Origin: Hygrocybe punicea
Lineage: Eukaryota; Basidiomycota; Agaricomycetes; Agaricales; Hygrophoraceae
Reading direction: 5' to 3'
Length of the DNA stretch: 64,000 nt
NCBI GenBank assembly: GCA_963556145.1
Contig: OY744473.1
Coordinates: forward strand, 3,410,001-3,474,000
This document shows positions 33,551 to 46,869 of this stretch, piece after piece. How positions within the stretch are numbered: the stretch's first letter is position 1; each line of letters starts with the position of its first letter. The translations under genes were made by a program, and so were the position numbers. The notes under the pieces were generated by a model that saw nothing but the letters and a program-made list of their open reading frames with translations, was not told the origin of the DNA and did no database searches.

Positions 33551-36500
33551 TTAGCTACGTATAGGTATCGGAGGTATGTCTTGTTGATGAATCTCGCGCA
33601 ACACTTGTCGAAATCGAAGAGACCACCATCCGCGTTCCTCCCTTTCCAGTTGCTTGGGATCCTTGAATTGTCCATTTGTATATTCCTCGGTTTGCTGGAA
33701 GGATGGGCTTTTTGGCAAGGGGAGTCCAAAAGCCGATTGCCGTGTATCCATCTCCAAGTCGAGGCTCGGGTCACGCACCAGAGATCCCCCAGCGCGTATG
33801 GGAAGCGATAGCGATCGCAGAGAAAATTGGAAGCATTGCTCTAACGCTGACATCCATTTGTGTCGAAGGTTGTCGCCACTCTCGGGAAGATCACAAGATG
33901 CTTCCGACTCGGTGCGCATCTCTCCCGGAATGCCAAAGAAAACAGACGTTACAGGAGATCTGTCTGGGAACATACCGGTATCCAGACTGCGGGCGTCGAC
34001 AGGAAGAAGGTCCAGGGCGATTAACGGGCCTGATGCTTAAAGAAATTACTCAAATCAGTGAGCCGAGTAGACTTGAAGCTCGAACACGCAAACGCACTTG
34101 AAGTCCGCGGAATCTCGGTAACACCAAGAACCCTGGTCAATCCAATGTCGTCCAATAGGCACCATTTTGGGCTATCGTCCCGAGCTTCACTAGAAGTCAT
34201 GGGACTTGTCAGGAGAACGAGGTCTGTGAAGACAAAGGCGTGAACTGATCTGCTCTTCTTCTCGAGTTCCTCGTCCGCATAGAAAGTAGGTGTTGTACGT
34301 TTACTCAGAATACGAGAATACCCATTTGTTGAACTTGTATATTCCGAGTCCACATTGAATTTCGGGGATGGCAAAACAATGCTGTAACGAGACGAAAAGT
34401 GGTCGGATGATGGCGTGATTGGGAAAACGGAAGCAGAGGAGTTAGTCTCATAAGACTTGAAGGATACACCAGTCCCTGACGACGTTGTCGATTTCACTGA
34501 TCCAGACCGCCCACGCCGCACATCCCACTCGTTAATGGCCTCAACAAGTTTGCTATTCCGTTTTGTCACGTCCTGTCCAGCAGCACCGTTAGTTTCCGAT
34601 CGTGAGACTGATAAATGGGAACTCTGGAGGTCAGCCGTTCCATCAACCACAATTTGTTGAAGCAGACCATGAGCAAGCAATCGTCGCTCTCGGCTAGCAA
34701 GCTGGATAGATGACGGCAGTCCTTGTGTTTGCCCTAAGATGTCTTTGATAAGATCGTACTGGTCTTCACGAGCCTTGACCTCATTAATGACACGGATTGC
34801 CATGTTCGTCGAGTGAAAAAGGGACAAGGTCGGTAAGAAATCTGGGTGATGTTTTTGTGTTAAATCTCTCAATTTCTAGAAAACCGGTATCAGCATGCCA
34901 CGTTTGCGAAATGACCCAACACTCACCCGGAAAAAGTCTGGGTAATTTGCGAGTCGGTTCAAAGGCTCCATCAAGAAACTATCTAGATTCCATCCATGAC
35001 GGCCAGCCGCCTTCTCTTGTATTTTTACAAATTCGCCAAAATCACTTCCACGTTCCTGTCTCAGGTGTTTAATGATCCCGTTCGCCTTCTCCAACTTCGC
35101 TATATATGGCTGATACACTTCAAGCTTGGCAGCATAATTTCGAAGCGACACCGCCAGGCACTCGACTATCGGTGATCGCTCGTCCACCGAGGTTTGGAGT
35201 ACCGACAATATTTGTTGGTGGAGATTCACAATATCCTCCAGCCAATCGAAGAGACGTGCTACATCCGGAGGCACACCCGAGATCCAAGTTCGGGTGTTTT
35301 GCACACGTAGCGGCCGGATGAAGAGTTCCACCATAGATTTCATACCATGAACAAAAACTTTTTCGGTCTCCCAAAGTTCCCAAATGACTTCTTGACGACG
35401 CATTTCTAGTTCACCATATTGTTCCAGGAGCGAATCGTAGGTAGTGTTCGAGAGAGTGGACCGCCATCTTCCATCTTTCGAAGACGGGACACGAATGCAC
35501 TCGTCTCTATCTTCGTTTTGCCAAGGCAGATCAGCTGGCGGACTGTCGTACACAGATGAAGCACTTGAGCTCTGGGAAATAGAACCACGCAAGACTGACA
35601 CCGGAGCAGTAAGATCTTCGTCTAGAAGGACCTTGCAGTCCTTATTGATCTGCTCGGAGATTGCGCCATCGCTTTTCCCGCTGAGTTTCCTAAACAACTC
35701 CTCCGCACCCAAGCTTAATTCCTCGCAGTCCTCGAGCCAGAGCGTACTGTCCACAGAGGACAAAATGCTGTCAGCATGTGGTAGCATGCCCGTCTCGTCC
35801 GACTCGAAACCTCCATCAGACTGGGACGGCGGTATTCCCAAAGCCTTCCTTTCACGTGCAGCTGCGGCATAGGAGCTTTCATCCTGGCTCACCTTATCGG
35901 CACGGCGAGTGTAGGCCCGTTCAGCACCTACGTCAGCGTTTTCATCACGACATAAATTTTCAGCCTTGGATTTTGAATGTGTTGCCCCGTAGACGGAATA
36001 CCGTTTCAATGCGGCTGGTATCACAATGTCCACGGGTTGCCGGATGATGGGAGATCTGGATACTCTTCTTTTATTGACGTTGTCGTTGGTTGATTGAGGT
36101 ACCATTCGGGATGAGGGTGTATCAACCGAATAGCGGGCCTGTGGCGAGAGAAGCTCTGAACAATTAAATGCATATTCTCGTTTGGGCAAGGGGTGAGCGC
36201 TTCGTTGGCAACGGCGGTCCTCCGCAGACACCCCAGACGTCGGTATTGGAAGAACAGACGAACCCATGGCAACATCCTCTCGTTTGTCCCGACCATACTC
36301 TTCTTTCTTGGAATCACCTTTACGGATACAGTCCTCGAATAAGATTCCGGAACCATTCTCCCTCCGGCCTTGCTTTGCAAGATACACTTCGCCGTCTATC
36401 TTACCTCCTCCGCCACCCATGTCACCGGAACCACTGATCGCCAATCCCTCCTGCCCACAATAATCACTCTCTTCACTCCTTGCAACATCCGGAAAGGTTG

Positions 36501-38109
36501 ACCCTAACCCTAATTCAAGGCCACTCACTAGACCGATCAAGGCCTCGCGTCTCTTGCGATGGCTTTCATCGAAATTGGACGACTGAGATTGAGACGAAGG
36601 GTAGGAGTCACAGGCCGAGCCCGTCGTCTTGTTTAGCTCCGGCTCCTGATCTTCGTACACACTTGAATCATCATCGGAACCTTGAAGCATCTCGTTCCCT
36701 CTCCCACCAACACCCTCCAAACCGAAACCGAGTCCCACAGCCTTCTTCCATCCTTTCTCCTCCGCATGACCCGCATGCCCCCATCTGTCAGTCAAGACAG
36801 GCAATCTCGTCCTAAATTTTCTCACCATCGCCTCACCATCACTCTCGCTTGACGATGGCGCGACACTAGCATTCGCCACCACCAACCGCCTCCTCTCTCT
36901 TGCTTCCATTTCGTACCGAAACTCAAACTCCGACTCTCCTGTGTCGTCATCACAATCATGGAATGAGCTGAGTGTGTCGCGAAGCTTTGCGGTGTGTGGC
37001 TGAGGCGTTGCGGGAAGCTGAGGAAAAATGGCGGGCGACTTAAGGGATGTGCCCGGGTCTGTGCGCGAACGTGCACGAACGATACGATTAGGGTGTGCTT
37101 TTTCGCTGCTTTTCGTGCTCTGTCAAATTCAGATTCAATGAGAATCATCAGGTGCATGAATCTGGGAGTATACTTTTGACGGCATTTTACTGGACGATAG
37201 TATCGCCGCTTCACCGTGAGCTGACGGCCCAGATAGTATAATCGGGATGATGGTGTTAGCTTGTGAAGGAGTTGGCGGCCTCCTTACCGCGCCAATGATA
37301 CTTCTTACTGACCGCAAAGATAAGGCTGGGGATGGCGATTGCAGAGTGACGTGCGTATCACGTTGTGGTTGTAATTTGGTCATTGGTGATTTCAACGCAG
37401 ATTTTAGTGCAAATTTTGGTTTTTGCTTCGGCGTTGAGGTTTCTATGGGCATTGGAATAGTGGCAAAAGGATTTTCCTCGGATTTGGCAGTGGAGAATGA
37501 TACCTGAACGGTCGGCGCTTGGGGGGTCGACAGAGACTGAGGTACTGGAGTATGGGGTGAGGCAGGTGGAACGGTGGAACGTGATCCGGACCGGGAGCGA
37601 CTTTCGCAAGCTGGGGGATCTGGAGTGGTGGGTGGCGACGCAGCGTTTGTTGGAACCCGCGACGGGTCTCTTGTCATGCGGTCTATAGTATCCCTGAGAG
37701 ACGGAAGAAGATGGGCCTCGAGGAGGGGTAAATCACCGAGGTTACTTTGGCGTTTTGCTCGCGGGCTGGACGCAGGGGTAGGGGCATGTATTGGCTTCTT
37801 GCTGACTGCATCAGAGCTCATATAGACGGGGAGATCAAGTTCGGACGAAGATTCGGGCTGGGAGGGATAAGAGATAGGCACGAAGGAGTTCCGTCGTAGT
37901 GACGAAGAGTTTTGTTGATTCGAAGGAGTGGTTGGGGGACGAGATGTTTCACTACCCAATATTTCACCAACTTGCGGTGGACTGAAGGGACTGGAGTACG
38001 TTCTTCCAGCAGCGGCGGCATAGTGAGAAGGGGGTAAAAATGGCCGTTGGGAAGGCGGGCTCGGAAAGTAGGAAGGGGGTTTTGGTGAGCGAGACTTGCT
38101 AAGAGGCAT
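33551..38109 (-). CDS. RhoGEF with DH and PH-like domains, 1461 residues
   Basis: Four exons: 38109-37174, 37119-34927, 34875-34098 and 34029-33551. The reading frame is kept at all three junctions (GTATAC...GACAG, GTGAGT...TTCTAG, GTGCGT...CATCAG). The first 900 residues are disordered, rich in Ser and Pro, with LLEAHLLPSLRDTIDRM near the start. The DH domain begins near VIWELWETEKVFVHGMKSMV and ends with the signature NLDSFLMEPLNRLANYPDFF. The PH-like part is split by a long Ser-rich insert and finishes with DNLRHKWMSALEQCF, the usual final helix with its Trp. It should activate a Rho/Cdc42-type GTPase; which one is unknown. The first exon could be taken as a separate proline-rich gene, but the in-frame splice makes one gene more likely. 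Confidence 0.85.
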
Positions 38110-39037
38110 CTTCGGGCGGGCGGGCGAGCGGGCGGGCGAGTACCCAGAGGTCGCGAACACGACGGTAAGACTCTGAAGCAAACAACTTTAATCTTGTATG
38201 TATGTACCGACACGTGACTCAATAAGGTCTGTCGGTCACGGTATAACTCTGAGGGTTATGAAAATGAAAAGAACCAGTGTTCGAATAAATTCTCACCCAC
38301 GTAGGCTGCTCAAGCGCTCGAGCTCAAGCTCTAGGATCGGTGCAAGCGTAGTCAAGGGTAGATAAGATATTTGTGGACGGCATCCCAGTCATTGTCAGAT
38401 ACACCCATGACTTCCTGTATAAAGCACCAGCCTGAGCACGCCATAGATCACCACGGCCTCGGCCAGGTCGTGGATGGCCCGAAGCTGAAAGGCGATCACT
38501 ACAAGGTAGGGGGAATCGCATATCCGCCGAAGAACGAAGGCGAGCAGCGAGCTACGAAGCATGAGAAAAGATCTGGTTTCTGGGCTCGAACATGGTCAAA
38601 CAGTATAGTATGACCCAGTCCTGAAGCAGTATGACCCAGTCCTGAAGCAATACGTCCTATTCGATTTCGAGCATGGGGGTGAAATGAAAAAAAAAAAAAA
38701 AATCCTGGCGACGAACTCGAGAAATGATTTAGCAATACAAGGCTGGCTGAGTATTTGGTTGAAAGAATGGAATACTCGATGGTGGCATCGACACCAAGGT
38801 CTCCGAGATGTATCCGCTTGAGCAGTTGTTGACGCAGGAATTCGGTCACATCGAACATGGGGCAGAGTTCGGGGCAAGATTGAAGAGGCATTCCAGCAAC
38901 AGCAACACAAGTGGGTAATCGCATGTATAACTAAGGCTTACATCTTTATTTACGTTATAGTATCATTGCTACTCTACGTTCGTCAGGTTCGTGGCAGTCG
39001 TGACAGTTATAACATTTCTGAATTCAAATTCTCAACC
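38110..39037. other. Intergenic region
   Basis: No convincing gene lies in these 928 bp. A 21 bp unit (AGTATGACCCAGTCCTGAAGC) is repeated twice at 38607-38648, and an A-run lies at 38685-38701. A minus-strand frame near 38500-38920 contains a plausible stretch (MFDVTEFLRQQLLKRIHLGD) but then runs into low-complexity Phe. It may be a decayed gene. Confidence 0.4.
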
Positions 39038-40687
39038 TCAAGTCTCGGAAGAATTGAAAAGTCGGGTAGTCGGCGGAGGACCCAGCCAATTCCAAGTGAA
39101 CTGATCGAGCGCCCCATGGTGAAGCAACCCATGCTCCTGCCACGGCAGATGTACTCTAAAGTTTGCCGGTGAGGGTACCACAGTGACAATGTCCGCGCCC
39201 AAAGCCAAGCGTCCCAGGACTGACAGTCGCAAATCTGGCTGCCAATGTGCAGGCGACGCACAATCACGCGTGACGGTCAGCCTTTCCATTCGGGGGAGGT
39301 TCGCGGCGGTGCGCAGGGCGAGGTAAGCCAAAATCGTGGGGGTGGAAGCATCCGTGGTCACGAGGTGAGTGAGCGATGCGCCAAGATATGGAGCTGATGG
39401 GGGTGCGGAAGGTGGCGGGAGTGAGGTCCAGATAGTCTGAATGAAGGCAGGTTCGGTGTTGTACAACACAACACTTTGAAGATTGGTCTTAGATTGCATG
39501 AACTGCACGCAAAGCGGTTCATCAGCTTCCACTCCAATCAAGACAAGGCTTCTAATGGATTGAGCCACGGTGAGTAAGGCAACGAGAACGGAAGCATCAT
39601 TCGATGGCCCATCGTCAAGATGTTCCCGCTGAGTCAAAGCACTGGAAGGGGTGTCAATTTCAGGGTGCCGATAAATGTCTCGCAGTGTGAGGCAGACAAG
39701 ATTAGGGGCAAACATGGTGATTATAATGGCTGCGTAGTCCGTGGCGTGCATGTAACCGATCGTGAGCATTACGAGGGCGGGGAAGCTGATCACGGTGAGC
39801 CAACTGTCGTCATTATTCTCGCCCAGGCGCAGTTCAGGAGCGAAGCCTCGAAATGATATATGTCTGATAGACGATTGGTTGAGAGAGAATATCCTATGGA
39901 CGTCTTTGACAGTAGGTCGTATCGCCTCGGGGAAATAGTCCAGAGTAAAGCCCGTGAGATTTGTGACCTCCCAATCGGACCAAGCGATATGGAGATGTCG
40001 GGTGACTGGCGGAACGCGAAATGGTGCAGCAAGAGCAATGTCGTAAGGGCCTGGTTCTCTGGTGAAACCTAACCGTGCACCGTCCTTCTGTCCCTTGACG
40101 TGAAAGGTGAACTGGCTAAGAAGCGGCATATCGGCGATGAGCTCCTTTAAAAGCATGGGAATAAGGAGATCACTGCTGGCGATGATGATGAGCCTTCGAG
40201 TGCGATAAGCGTTAGGGAGTATTATGGTTTTCAATTCGGATTCTTCGAACGGCCGAAGGATATTTATATGAAGGCTGATCGGAAGGTTCTTGGACCGTTT
40301 CAAACGAAGCTGGACCAATGAGTGATGAGGGTGTCTTCTCTTGCACTTCATATAAGTCTCTGTCCAAAGGAACGGCGAAGCCAATGCCGTAAAACGCCAA
40401 GATCGACAGACATGGGAAAGGACGGATGAGACCTGTTGGTTGCGCAATGTTCGATAGCACATGGCGAACATGTAATGCAGGACATCATGTGAAAGACATT
40501 GGGCGGCAGAATTCGTTCTCGCCGTGGGGATGGATTGTGTAGGGATGGTGGGGAGTTCAATGGTGTCGACGTCCATGTCGTCGTCGAACACGTCGTCGAA
40601 CACGTCGTCCATATCTACAGAGGGGATTGAGACAAGTGGCCACAGACACGAACGTCACTTACCATGAGGAGGGAAAGTGTAATCCAT
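39038..40687 (-). CDS. F-box-like protein of the Agaricomycete type
   Basis: Two exons, 40687-40663 and 40614-39038, with a 48 bp intron (GTAAGT...TGTAG). The small first exon adds MDYTFPPH before an acidic repeat DMDDVFDDVFDDDMDVD. Total length is 533 residues. The F-box-like region is LSHDVLHYMFAMCYRTLRNQ followed by VSSVLSHVCRSWRFTALASP and a conserved LW. The rest resembles the irregular Leu-rich C-terminal part of the large F-box family in mushrooms, presumed substrate receptors of SCF ubiquitin ligases. The target is unknown. Confidence 0.8.
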
Positions 40688-41262
40688 CAAGTGAAAATCT
40701 CAGCGGTCACCAGAATTATATCCCCAGGCTGAATGGAAAGGGCCAAAGTTTAAAAGTTACCCAATGTCAAAGCGACTAATGCCAAAGCGACTGTCCAGAA
40801 AACAATGGTGAGCTCTCCAGGAACACAAGTCCAGCAGGCCTTGTAGAGCCATTGCGTCCACGCTTGAGCCCACTTCTCCGACGAGACGCTTCGGTGTCAA
40901 GGTCAAGGCTCTTCAAAGGTTGAACGACCGAGTGAAAGAAAAAATGGAGCCTGGCTTACCCCGTTTGGCAAACCTGTACAAAGGCGCCCAACAAAGGCGA
41001 TGGACGAGAACTTTCTTTTCGCACGGACCCACGTATCTCGTCGGGAACGCACTCAACGCTGTCGGTCGGTGGCCGTGCCAGTGTGGGTTCCACGTCGATC
41101 CACAACTTGCCGACTTTTTTTTTTTTGCTTCTTTTTTTCTGGCTTCTTTTTTTATATTGTTTGTCCTTTTTTGTCAATATAAATCTGAAGAGGCCGTATC
41201 CAAGAGCACGGCGTTCATCGGCGTTCCAGAGATCACCAGTGGAACAACCGTGACTGACTGAC
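40688..41262. other. Intergenic region next to the KDZ element
   Basis: This 575 bp stretch lies upstream of the F-box gene. It includes T-runs around 41115-41170 and a TGACTGACTGAC direct repeat at the KDZ border. No gene is seen. Confidence 0.4.
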
Positions 41263-41291
41263 TACTATCATCACCCCACACATCGGACAGG

Positions 41292-44106
41292 TAGTGCAGG
41301 GGGCAAAATTATTTTGGCGGCACTTCTGCCAATTGCCAGGCAGAATGGCAATTGCCAGGTGTGGCAGAATTCGGCAGAATTTTTTAACGCTATTTCGCGA
41401 GTTTACAGAGTTGTAGGAGGTCTGGCAAAATTGAACATGGTATATATAAGCACAAGTATGCTACGAAGATGAGATTCCCTTGGCTGTAAGAATAGATAAG
41501 ACATCCCAAGAAGCTTCCACTCGACTTGATGCTGGTTCAACGATCTCCACGTCATCCTCGAATGCTGTGGGGGCTAAGCCATGATCCACACGATCCAGTT
41601 CTTGCAAATCATATGCCTGCGCAGCCCCTACCACGTCCTCTTCCAACTCCGGATCTATCACCGTGACAGTCAACCCTGAGTGTTTCTCGAGTTCGTCAAA
41701 TGCAGCGTCAATTTCTTCTTCAGTAATACCTTCCGGCCCCTCGAGACTGTCGGAATCGATTGGTGTAAGCGAGAGGGGCGGTGTCCATGTGAAATTTGCT
41801 TCAAGATCTGCTTCGAGGGCAATGTCAATTCCTGCCGCTTCACGTGTATGCATGTGTGCATGGCGACGGCGAGTTGGTTTTCCCGCAGCCCGAGCTCGTT
41901 GGTGGAGATGGTAATTGTAGTTGGCGTGTAATTTTCCGAGAGTTTCAAACGTGCTGACTGTGAGATTGCACCGTTTTACTCCTTGAACACCACCGAGATT
42001 TGAGAAAAGCCGCTCGACATCTGCGGAGTGGGGAACAACAGAGTGGAGAACAATTGCGAGCACTTTGAGAGGGTGTGCATCTGCGGAGATGTTCAAACTC
42101 TCCCACCACTCTTTTGCGTTTCCTTGACCGCCGACAAATGGAGCCTTGCAGTGGTAGTATAATTTCAGGTCTTCAACCAGCCGTCCAGCCCATCCAGCAT
42201 CCTTCCGCCATTGACGTGCAATGGCAAGAGCTGTCCCACAGACCTGTTCGAACGTTCGTCCTTTGGCAGCCTGAGAAATTGCCAGCTTACGACACAATGG
42301 ATGTAAGAAGAGAGCGAGGTTGTGTGTACTTGTATTCATGTGGTGAAATTCACGGTTGAAAACCGCCTTTGCGTGCACCCAGAATCCAACATCATCATCC
42401 GGTTCCAACTCAATTCGATACATCTGCCGTGCACAACGAATGAGCTCCAGCATGCAATCTGCCAATGTGGCATCTCGGGACTCCAGGTTTCCGATGGCAT
42501 CAACAAGCGGTTTACAGATTTTGATGAGTTGATGGACTCGACTCCAGTAAATGGGGTCCCGAATGACTGTGTTGATTACATCGGCATTAACAGCGGAGAG
42601 GCCATTAGTCTTCTTCTGGGCATCAGGGCGAAGGCAAACACGCTGTAATGGTACGCTGCACATTCAAGTTGTGAGTATGGAGTTTTTCTTTTGAATGTGG
42701 TGAAAACATACTGATACGCAGATATGCTGAGTGCTTGCAGGATTAGAGCATACCACCTTGACTCTGTGTTAGTCTTAAGGCTGCGCTTGATGTTCTGACT
42801 TTGAGCCTCGTCATCCAATTGCCCTCCCCAGTAGTGAGACCCATTGAAAAATGACACAATTCGTGCATTCCGTGTGATAATTTTCTTCATTGCTGGATAT
42901 GCGACAATCTTCCCAATTATTGTGTTCATGTTGTGAAGAAAACATGGGAATATCTGATCAAGAGGTTTGAGCCTGGGATCGTCAAAGCATATGACATACA
43001 CTTACCAAGACCCAATAAAATTCCTCTTGAAATTTTCGGCGAAAAGACTGCATAACCGTTGGATCGTCAGTTGTCAATGCAATAAAGTTAAGCCCGTCTT
43101 CCAGATCCATCTTTTTCAAGGCACCCTTTGCTGTTTCCAAATACTTGTCAGCTGAGCCCCGGTGGCCAGTGAGGTTGTCAAGGCTTAAAACAATTGGTGG
43201 TTCACCAAGTTGAGAGGCAACACTCCCATAAAGACTTCGACGAAGCTTGTCATTCCAACCATCAAAAAGTAAAGTTAGGCGTTTGGTTGCCTTGAGACGA
43301 GCAATGTCCTCAATCTGGATTCGTGCTGCCTCGGCATCCATAATTGTGTGACTAAGGACATAGCGGGATGGCGTAGTATATGATGGTCGGATAACATCTA
43401 GCCACTCGTGCAAGAATGGATCTTCTGCTGAGCGAAATGACATATTACTGTGAACAAGGAACCTGTTTGGTAAAAGCATGTTAAACTATATTTTATTGCT
43501 GGACAAGAAAATATAAGTAACCGGAAGAACTTGACATCTGCTTCTGCTTTCTGCTGAGGGGATAATGCGTGATCGACATAGTGATCCAGGGTCCCTGGGC
43601 CACCTTTCCGTTTCTTCACCGTTGTCACTTCGCTTGGACCCACAACGGCATTGGAATCATGTGAAGATGCTGGAGAAGCCAAGATTGGGCCAGACCCAGG
43701 CCCCAGATGGCCCTTCTGCATTAGATTGACCCGTGCTTCCTGACGCACTGCAACTGGAGCATTTGGACATGCTTTGGTATCTATTATGTGGAGAAGAAGC
43801 TTGTTGTCACGGCCCTCAATTTGTCGACCAGCAGTATTGGCATGTGAACAATAGTTACAATCCCAAAAGTAACGGTTGGATTTGTTAGACTTTTTCTCGA
43901 GTTTTGTAAAATGAGTGGATAGGAAGTGGTTGGTTGGCCGACCAGCGCCTTGTTTTTCTGCCATAAAGGTGGTAGGGTACTAGTAAAACTAGGTTTTTTT
44001 CTGCCATATTCTGCCAGCCACTTTTCAGAAGGGTTTGGCAACTGCCTGGCAATTGCCGTTTGGCAGAATTGGCTGGCAAAACGGCAGCATATTGCCAACC
44101 ACACTA
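41292..44106 (-). mobile_element. Intact hAT transposon, 2815 bp
   Basis: The ends are TAGTGCAGGGGGCAA on the left and TTGCCAACCACACTA on the right, imperfect inverted repeats starting TAGTG. The 8 bp CGGACAGG is duplicated exactly at 41284-41291 and 44107-44114, the size expected for hAT. One copy of this 8 bp occurs at the same place in the uninterrupted right end of the KDZ element, so the empty site is known. Sub-terminal regions are full of the motif GCCAATTGCC/GGCAATTGCC. The transposase gene inside is uninterrupted. Confidence 0.95.
41461..43964 (-). CDS. hAT transposase with BED-type zinc finger
   Basis: Four exons: 43964-43522, 43462-43006, 42953-42712 and 42655-41461, which read through without a stop for 778 residues. 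The N-terminal BED-like finger has CNYC and LLLHIIDTKAC. The RNase H-like core includes TLLFDGWNDK (first Asp region) and FIALTTDDPTVM. FFNGSHYWGGQL and ESRWYALILQALS follow, as in fungal hATs. The C-terminal dimerisation region is HPLKVLAIVLHSVVPHSADV then ERLFSNLGGVQGVKRCNLTV. With matching target duplication and inverted ends, it has what an autonomous element needs. Confidence 0.92.
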
Positions 44107-44291
44107 CGGACAGGCCCAGCTTTCGGCCACTTCGAATTTCTCGCTCGATTTTAACTCAATCCACAGTAAACTTGATACAAGACATATAATACATCATATT
44201 GTTATTTTAGAAGTGTTTTCTAGGTGTAAAATGCAGTTTGTGGTGAGGAGAAAAAAAGGCAATTGGTCACGCTTTGACAGGGGTTCAAATA

Positions 44292-44890
44292 CACCTGACC
44301 TTCCCACACTTTGAGCCTTATTAGGCTTGTCTCACTTTGTTTGAGACGAGTCTTATTAGGCTCAACTCTGTTGTATCCTCGACACCGGCGGTAAACCGAG
44401 AAATAACTCGGTCCATACCCTTCGCATATCGCAAGGTAAGTACCTTTATCTTATCTACCGCGCCCTGAGCTGATAGCGGATGCAGCAACGCATCCCCGAA
44501 CCCCGGAGTCCCACAGGTCCTCAGGCTGATCCCGCCCCCTACCGCGTTGTATCCACACAGTGCCAGCACTCCACGTAAGCCTGTCTTTTCCTTAGCGTAT
44601 ATGTTCATTACTCGCGCCCGCGCCCTTTTATAGCACTGGGAAGCTCCTGCCATGGCGTGGTCCCACCCTCTTGCCAACGATCGTGTTGTGCGCGCACAAC
44701 GCCAGTGCTCACGGTAAGTCTGTATTCTACCTAGCGTACGTACCTCATACGGATGCCTACGGCCTTTATAGTGCCAGGAAGTGCCTTCCACCATGCGAGC
44801 CCACCCTCCCCTCGATGACATCCGCGTGGTGCGCACACGGCGCAACCGTGCACCTAGTGTATGTACCCCAGGCTCACCCTCACGCCGCCC
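44292..44890 (+). repeat. Inner inverted repeat of the KDZ element, left arm
   Basis: This arm matches the reverse complement of 52075-52640, with a few substitutions and short indels. It contains three imperfect tandem units of about 110-140 bp; successive units hold CTTTTATAGCACTGGGAAG, CTTTATAGTGCCAGGAAG and a more diverged version. Repeated sub-terminal units of this kind are typical transposase-binding platforms. Confidence 0.85.
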
Positions 44891-45118
44891 TTTACGGCAC
44901 CACAAAACGCCTTTTACCGCGCGATCCCACCCCTCCCCGTCCTCAACTGTTTTAATTATGTCTGTTCACCACCTATTGCATGCCTCCCACACTCCCCATT
45001 GCCCTTCCTTTTCATAGCTAGTTGTTCAATGTATATTTTTAGCACAACTTTTTATTGTGCAATCAAACATGGTACGACTACGGGTATCTGCACGAGAGGA
45101 TCAAGACATATGTAGCTT
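44891..45118. other. KDZ-internal spacer
   Basis: This is a short non-coding stretch between the left inverted arm and the first accessory gene. Nothing is recognised. Confidence 0.4.
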
Positions 45119-46869
45119 TCACGTAGCACCTGCAATCCCAGCCTCCATTCCACTCCCTTCAACCCAGTTCACAGTGCCCACAGTATTCATATCACAAAAC
45201 AGCAAGTCCATAAAGCCACCGGGAAGAAAATTGTTATCAGCAGCATAAAGAGGGTTGAGAGAATTGTCAAAAACATACGAGGGAATGAGTGAATCCTCAG
45301 CTAAGGGTGTAGAGCCATTGAACTGGGGGGCACTGATGGTAGCAGGAGGCAGAAGGACCAAATTCTCAGCAGGGGTACTATCTGAGTTGCGAGGGCATGC
45401 ACTCGTGGTAGAGTTAGAGGGATTGCTGGAAGCTAAGGGGATGATGGGGTTCAAAGAGGCGATGTTATCGGCCACCACTTCTGCATTGTCGTCGGGCTGT
45501 GTAGCATCCTGGCGCACTCTCTTCGGCGCTGCATTGGGTGCACCTGCATCTCCGCGAGTTCGTTTTTTTGAGCCCTTATCGGAACGCTGGCGGCGAGTGG
45601 GTTCCTCGATTTCACCGGCCTCAATTTGACGATCATGTTCCTTGTCCAGCCTTGTGAACTCGTCATTGGAGATGGATTTCCAATGTATGGTCCCACATTC
45701 CCATTTTCTCAAGAGCGACTCAAGGGTTGTGAGACTGTTTGAGAAATCACTGAGGTTTGTGAAGGGAATTTCTTCCGGCCAACCAGTAACCACAACCCGA
45801 TGCTTTCGGACAATATCGCGCCAATAATTCTTCCATTTCATTTCTGCGGTGGGTTCACCAGTTGCTTCGGCTGCGTAAATGAGTTTGAGTTTGTAGCGCA
45901 TCAATTGGGCGGCTCACCAAGAGCACAGTTCATGTGCTGTCTGATCTGGGCGCGGACCTCGGATACTCGACCTTTGTGGTTTTTTGCGGCACCTACGATG
46001 AACCTGAATGAATGAATCTTGTCAACTAGGAAGATTACTCACCTGAAAGACCCTGGATTGCATGGCCCTCAAGTCGGCTGATGAATGCTTGGTTGTCAGT
46101 CTTCATCGTTCCCAACATGAAGTCCTCAACACCTTCCGTGGCAAAAGCGACACCACGGACAGGTAAATCGGTTGACCCGCGTGCTGCAAAAAGCAGAGAT
46201 TCGCAACCAGTTCGCGACTTGAGATTGTGTAACTTCAGAAACAGTCAATAACCCAAAAGTTGGGGCATGAACAATGACACTTACCTCTCTCTCGACTGTG
46301 GCAATTGTGTGGGTAATATCATTGACTTTTGACCATGTCGAGACCCACCGGCCCTCCATCTGCAACTCCTTGTGTTCATTTAATTCGCGGATGAGGTCTT
46401 CCCTTGCTTCTGCAGTCAACTTGTTGTACTCCTCTTGGCTGGCAGTTGTGGTGTTGGTAAGCGCGGTTCGGCCGAGGCCGGGACCTGCATACGTTGAATT
46501 ACTGAATGTAGGAGAGGGGTGGAGTAACAGACCATCCGATTCACATTGTTCCTTCAATTTCTTCCAGGTGTACGCATTCCACGTGGTGGTTTTTTTCGTT
46601 CCCCGGTGAGTGAAAGCCCCTTTTCCCATATGCAGAGTCGACTGAACGCATCGCAAGCTCTTGTGGTGCGTAATCGCAATGTTCTCGGCAGCGCTGTCAA
46701 TGACCTTCCACGCAGCTGAGAGGTCTTTTGAATAAGCACTGGCAGCCTCTCACTGACGTGCGGTGGCCACATGGCGGGCATCTTTACTGAGTTTTGGTCG
46801 GGGGGCATGGGGCCGTTTGTCCTGTTTGCGAGTGGGTTTTGTGGAGGCTGAGAATGTGTGAAGCGGCAT
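45119..46869 (-). pseudogene. KDZ accessory gene 1: transposon-associated protein of unknown function, one stop
   Basis: From ATG 46869 the frame reads MPLHTFSASTKPTRKQDKRP and is stopped by a TGA at 46750-46752. The same frame continues at once as EAASAYSKDLSAAWKVIDSA and HHKSLRCVQSTLHMGKGAFT. Further exons join in frame: WNAYTWKKLKEQCE, EEYNKLTAEAREDLIRELNE, LHNLKSRTGCESLLFAARGS, then EMKWKNYWRDIVRKHRV and GWPEEIPFTNLSDFSN. This is a recurrent gene type in mushroom genomes, usually annotated as hypothetical. The C-terminal part has a basic, nuclear-localisation-like stretch (KGSKKRTRGD). The function is unknown. The stop is probably a mutation, unless translation starts after it. Confidence 0.7.
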
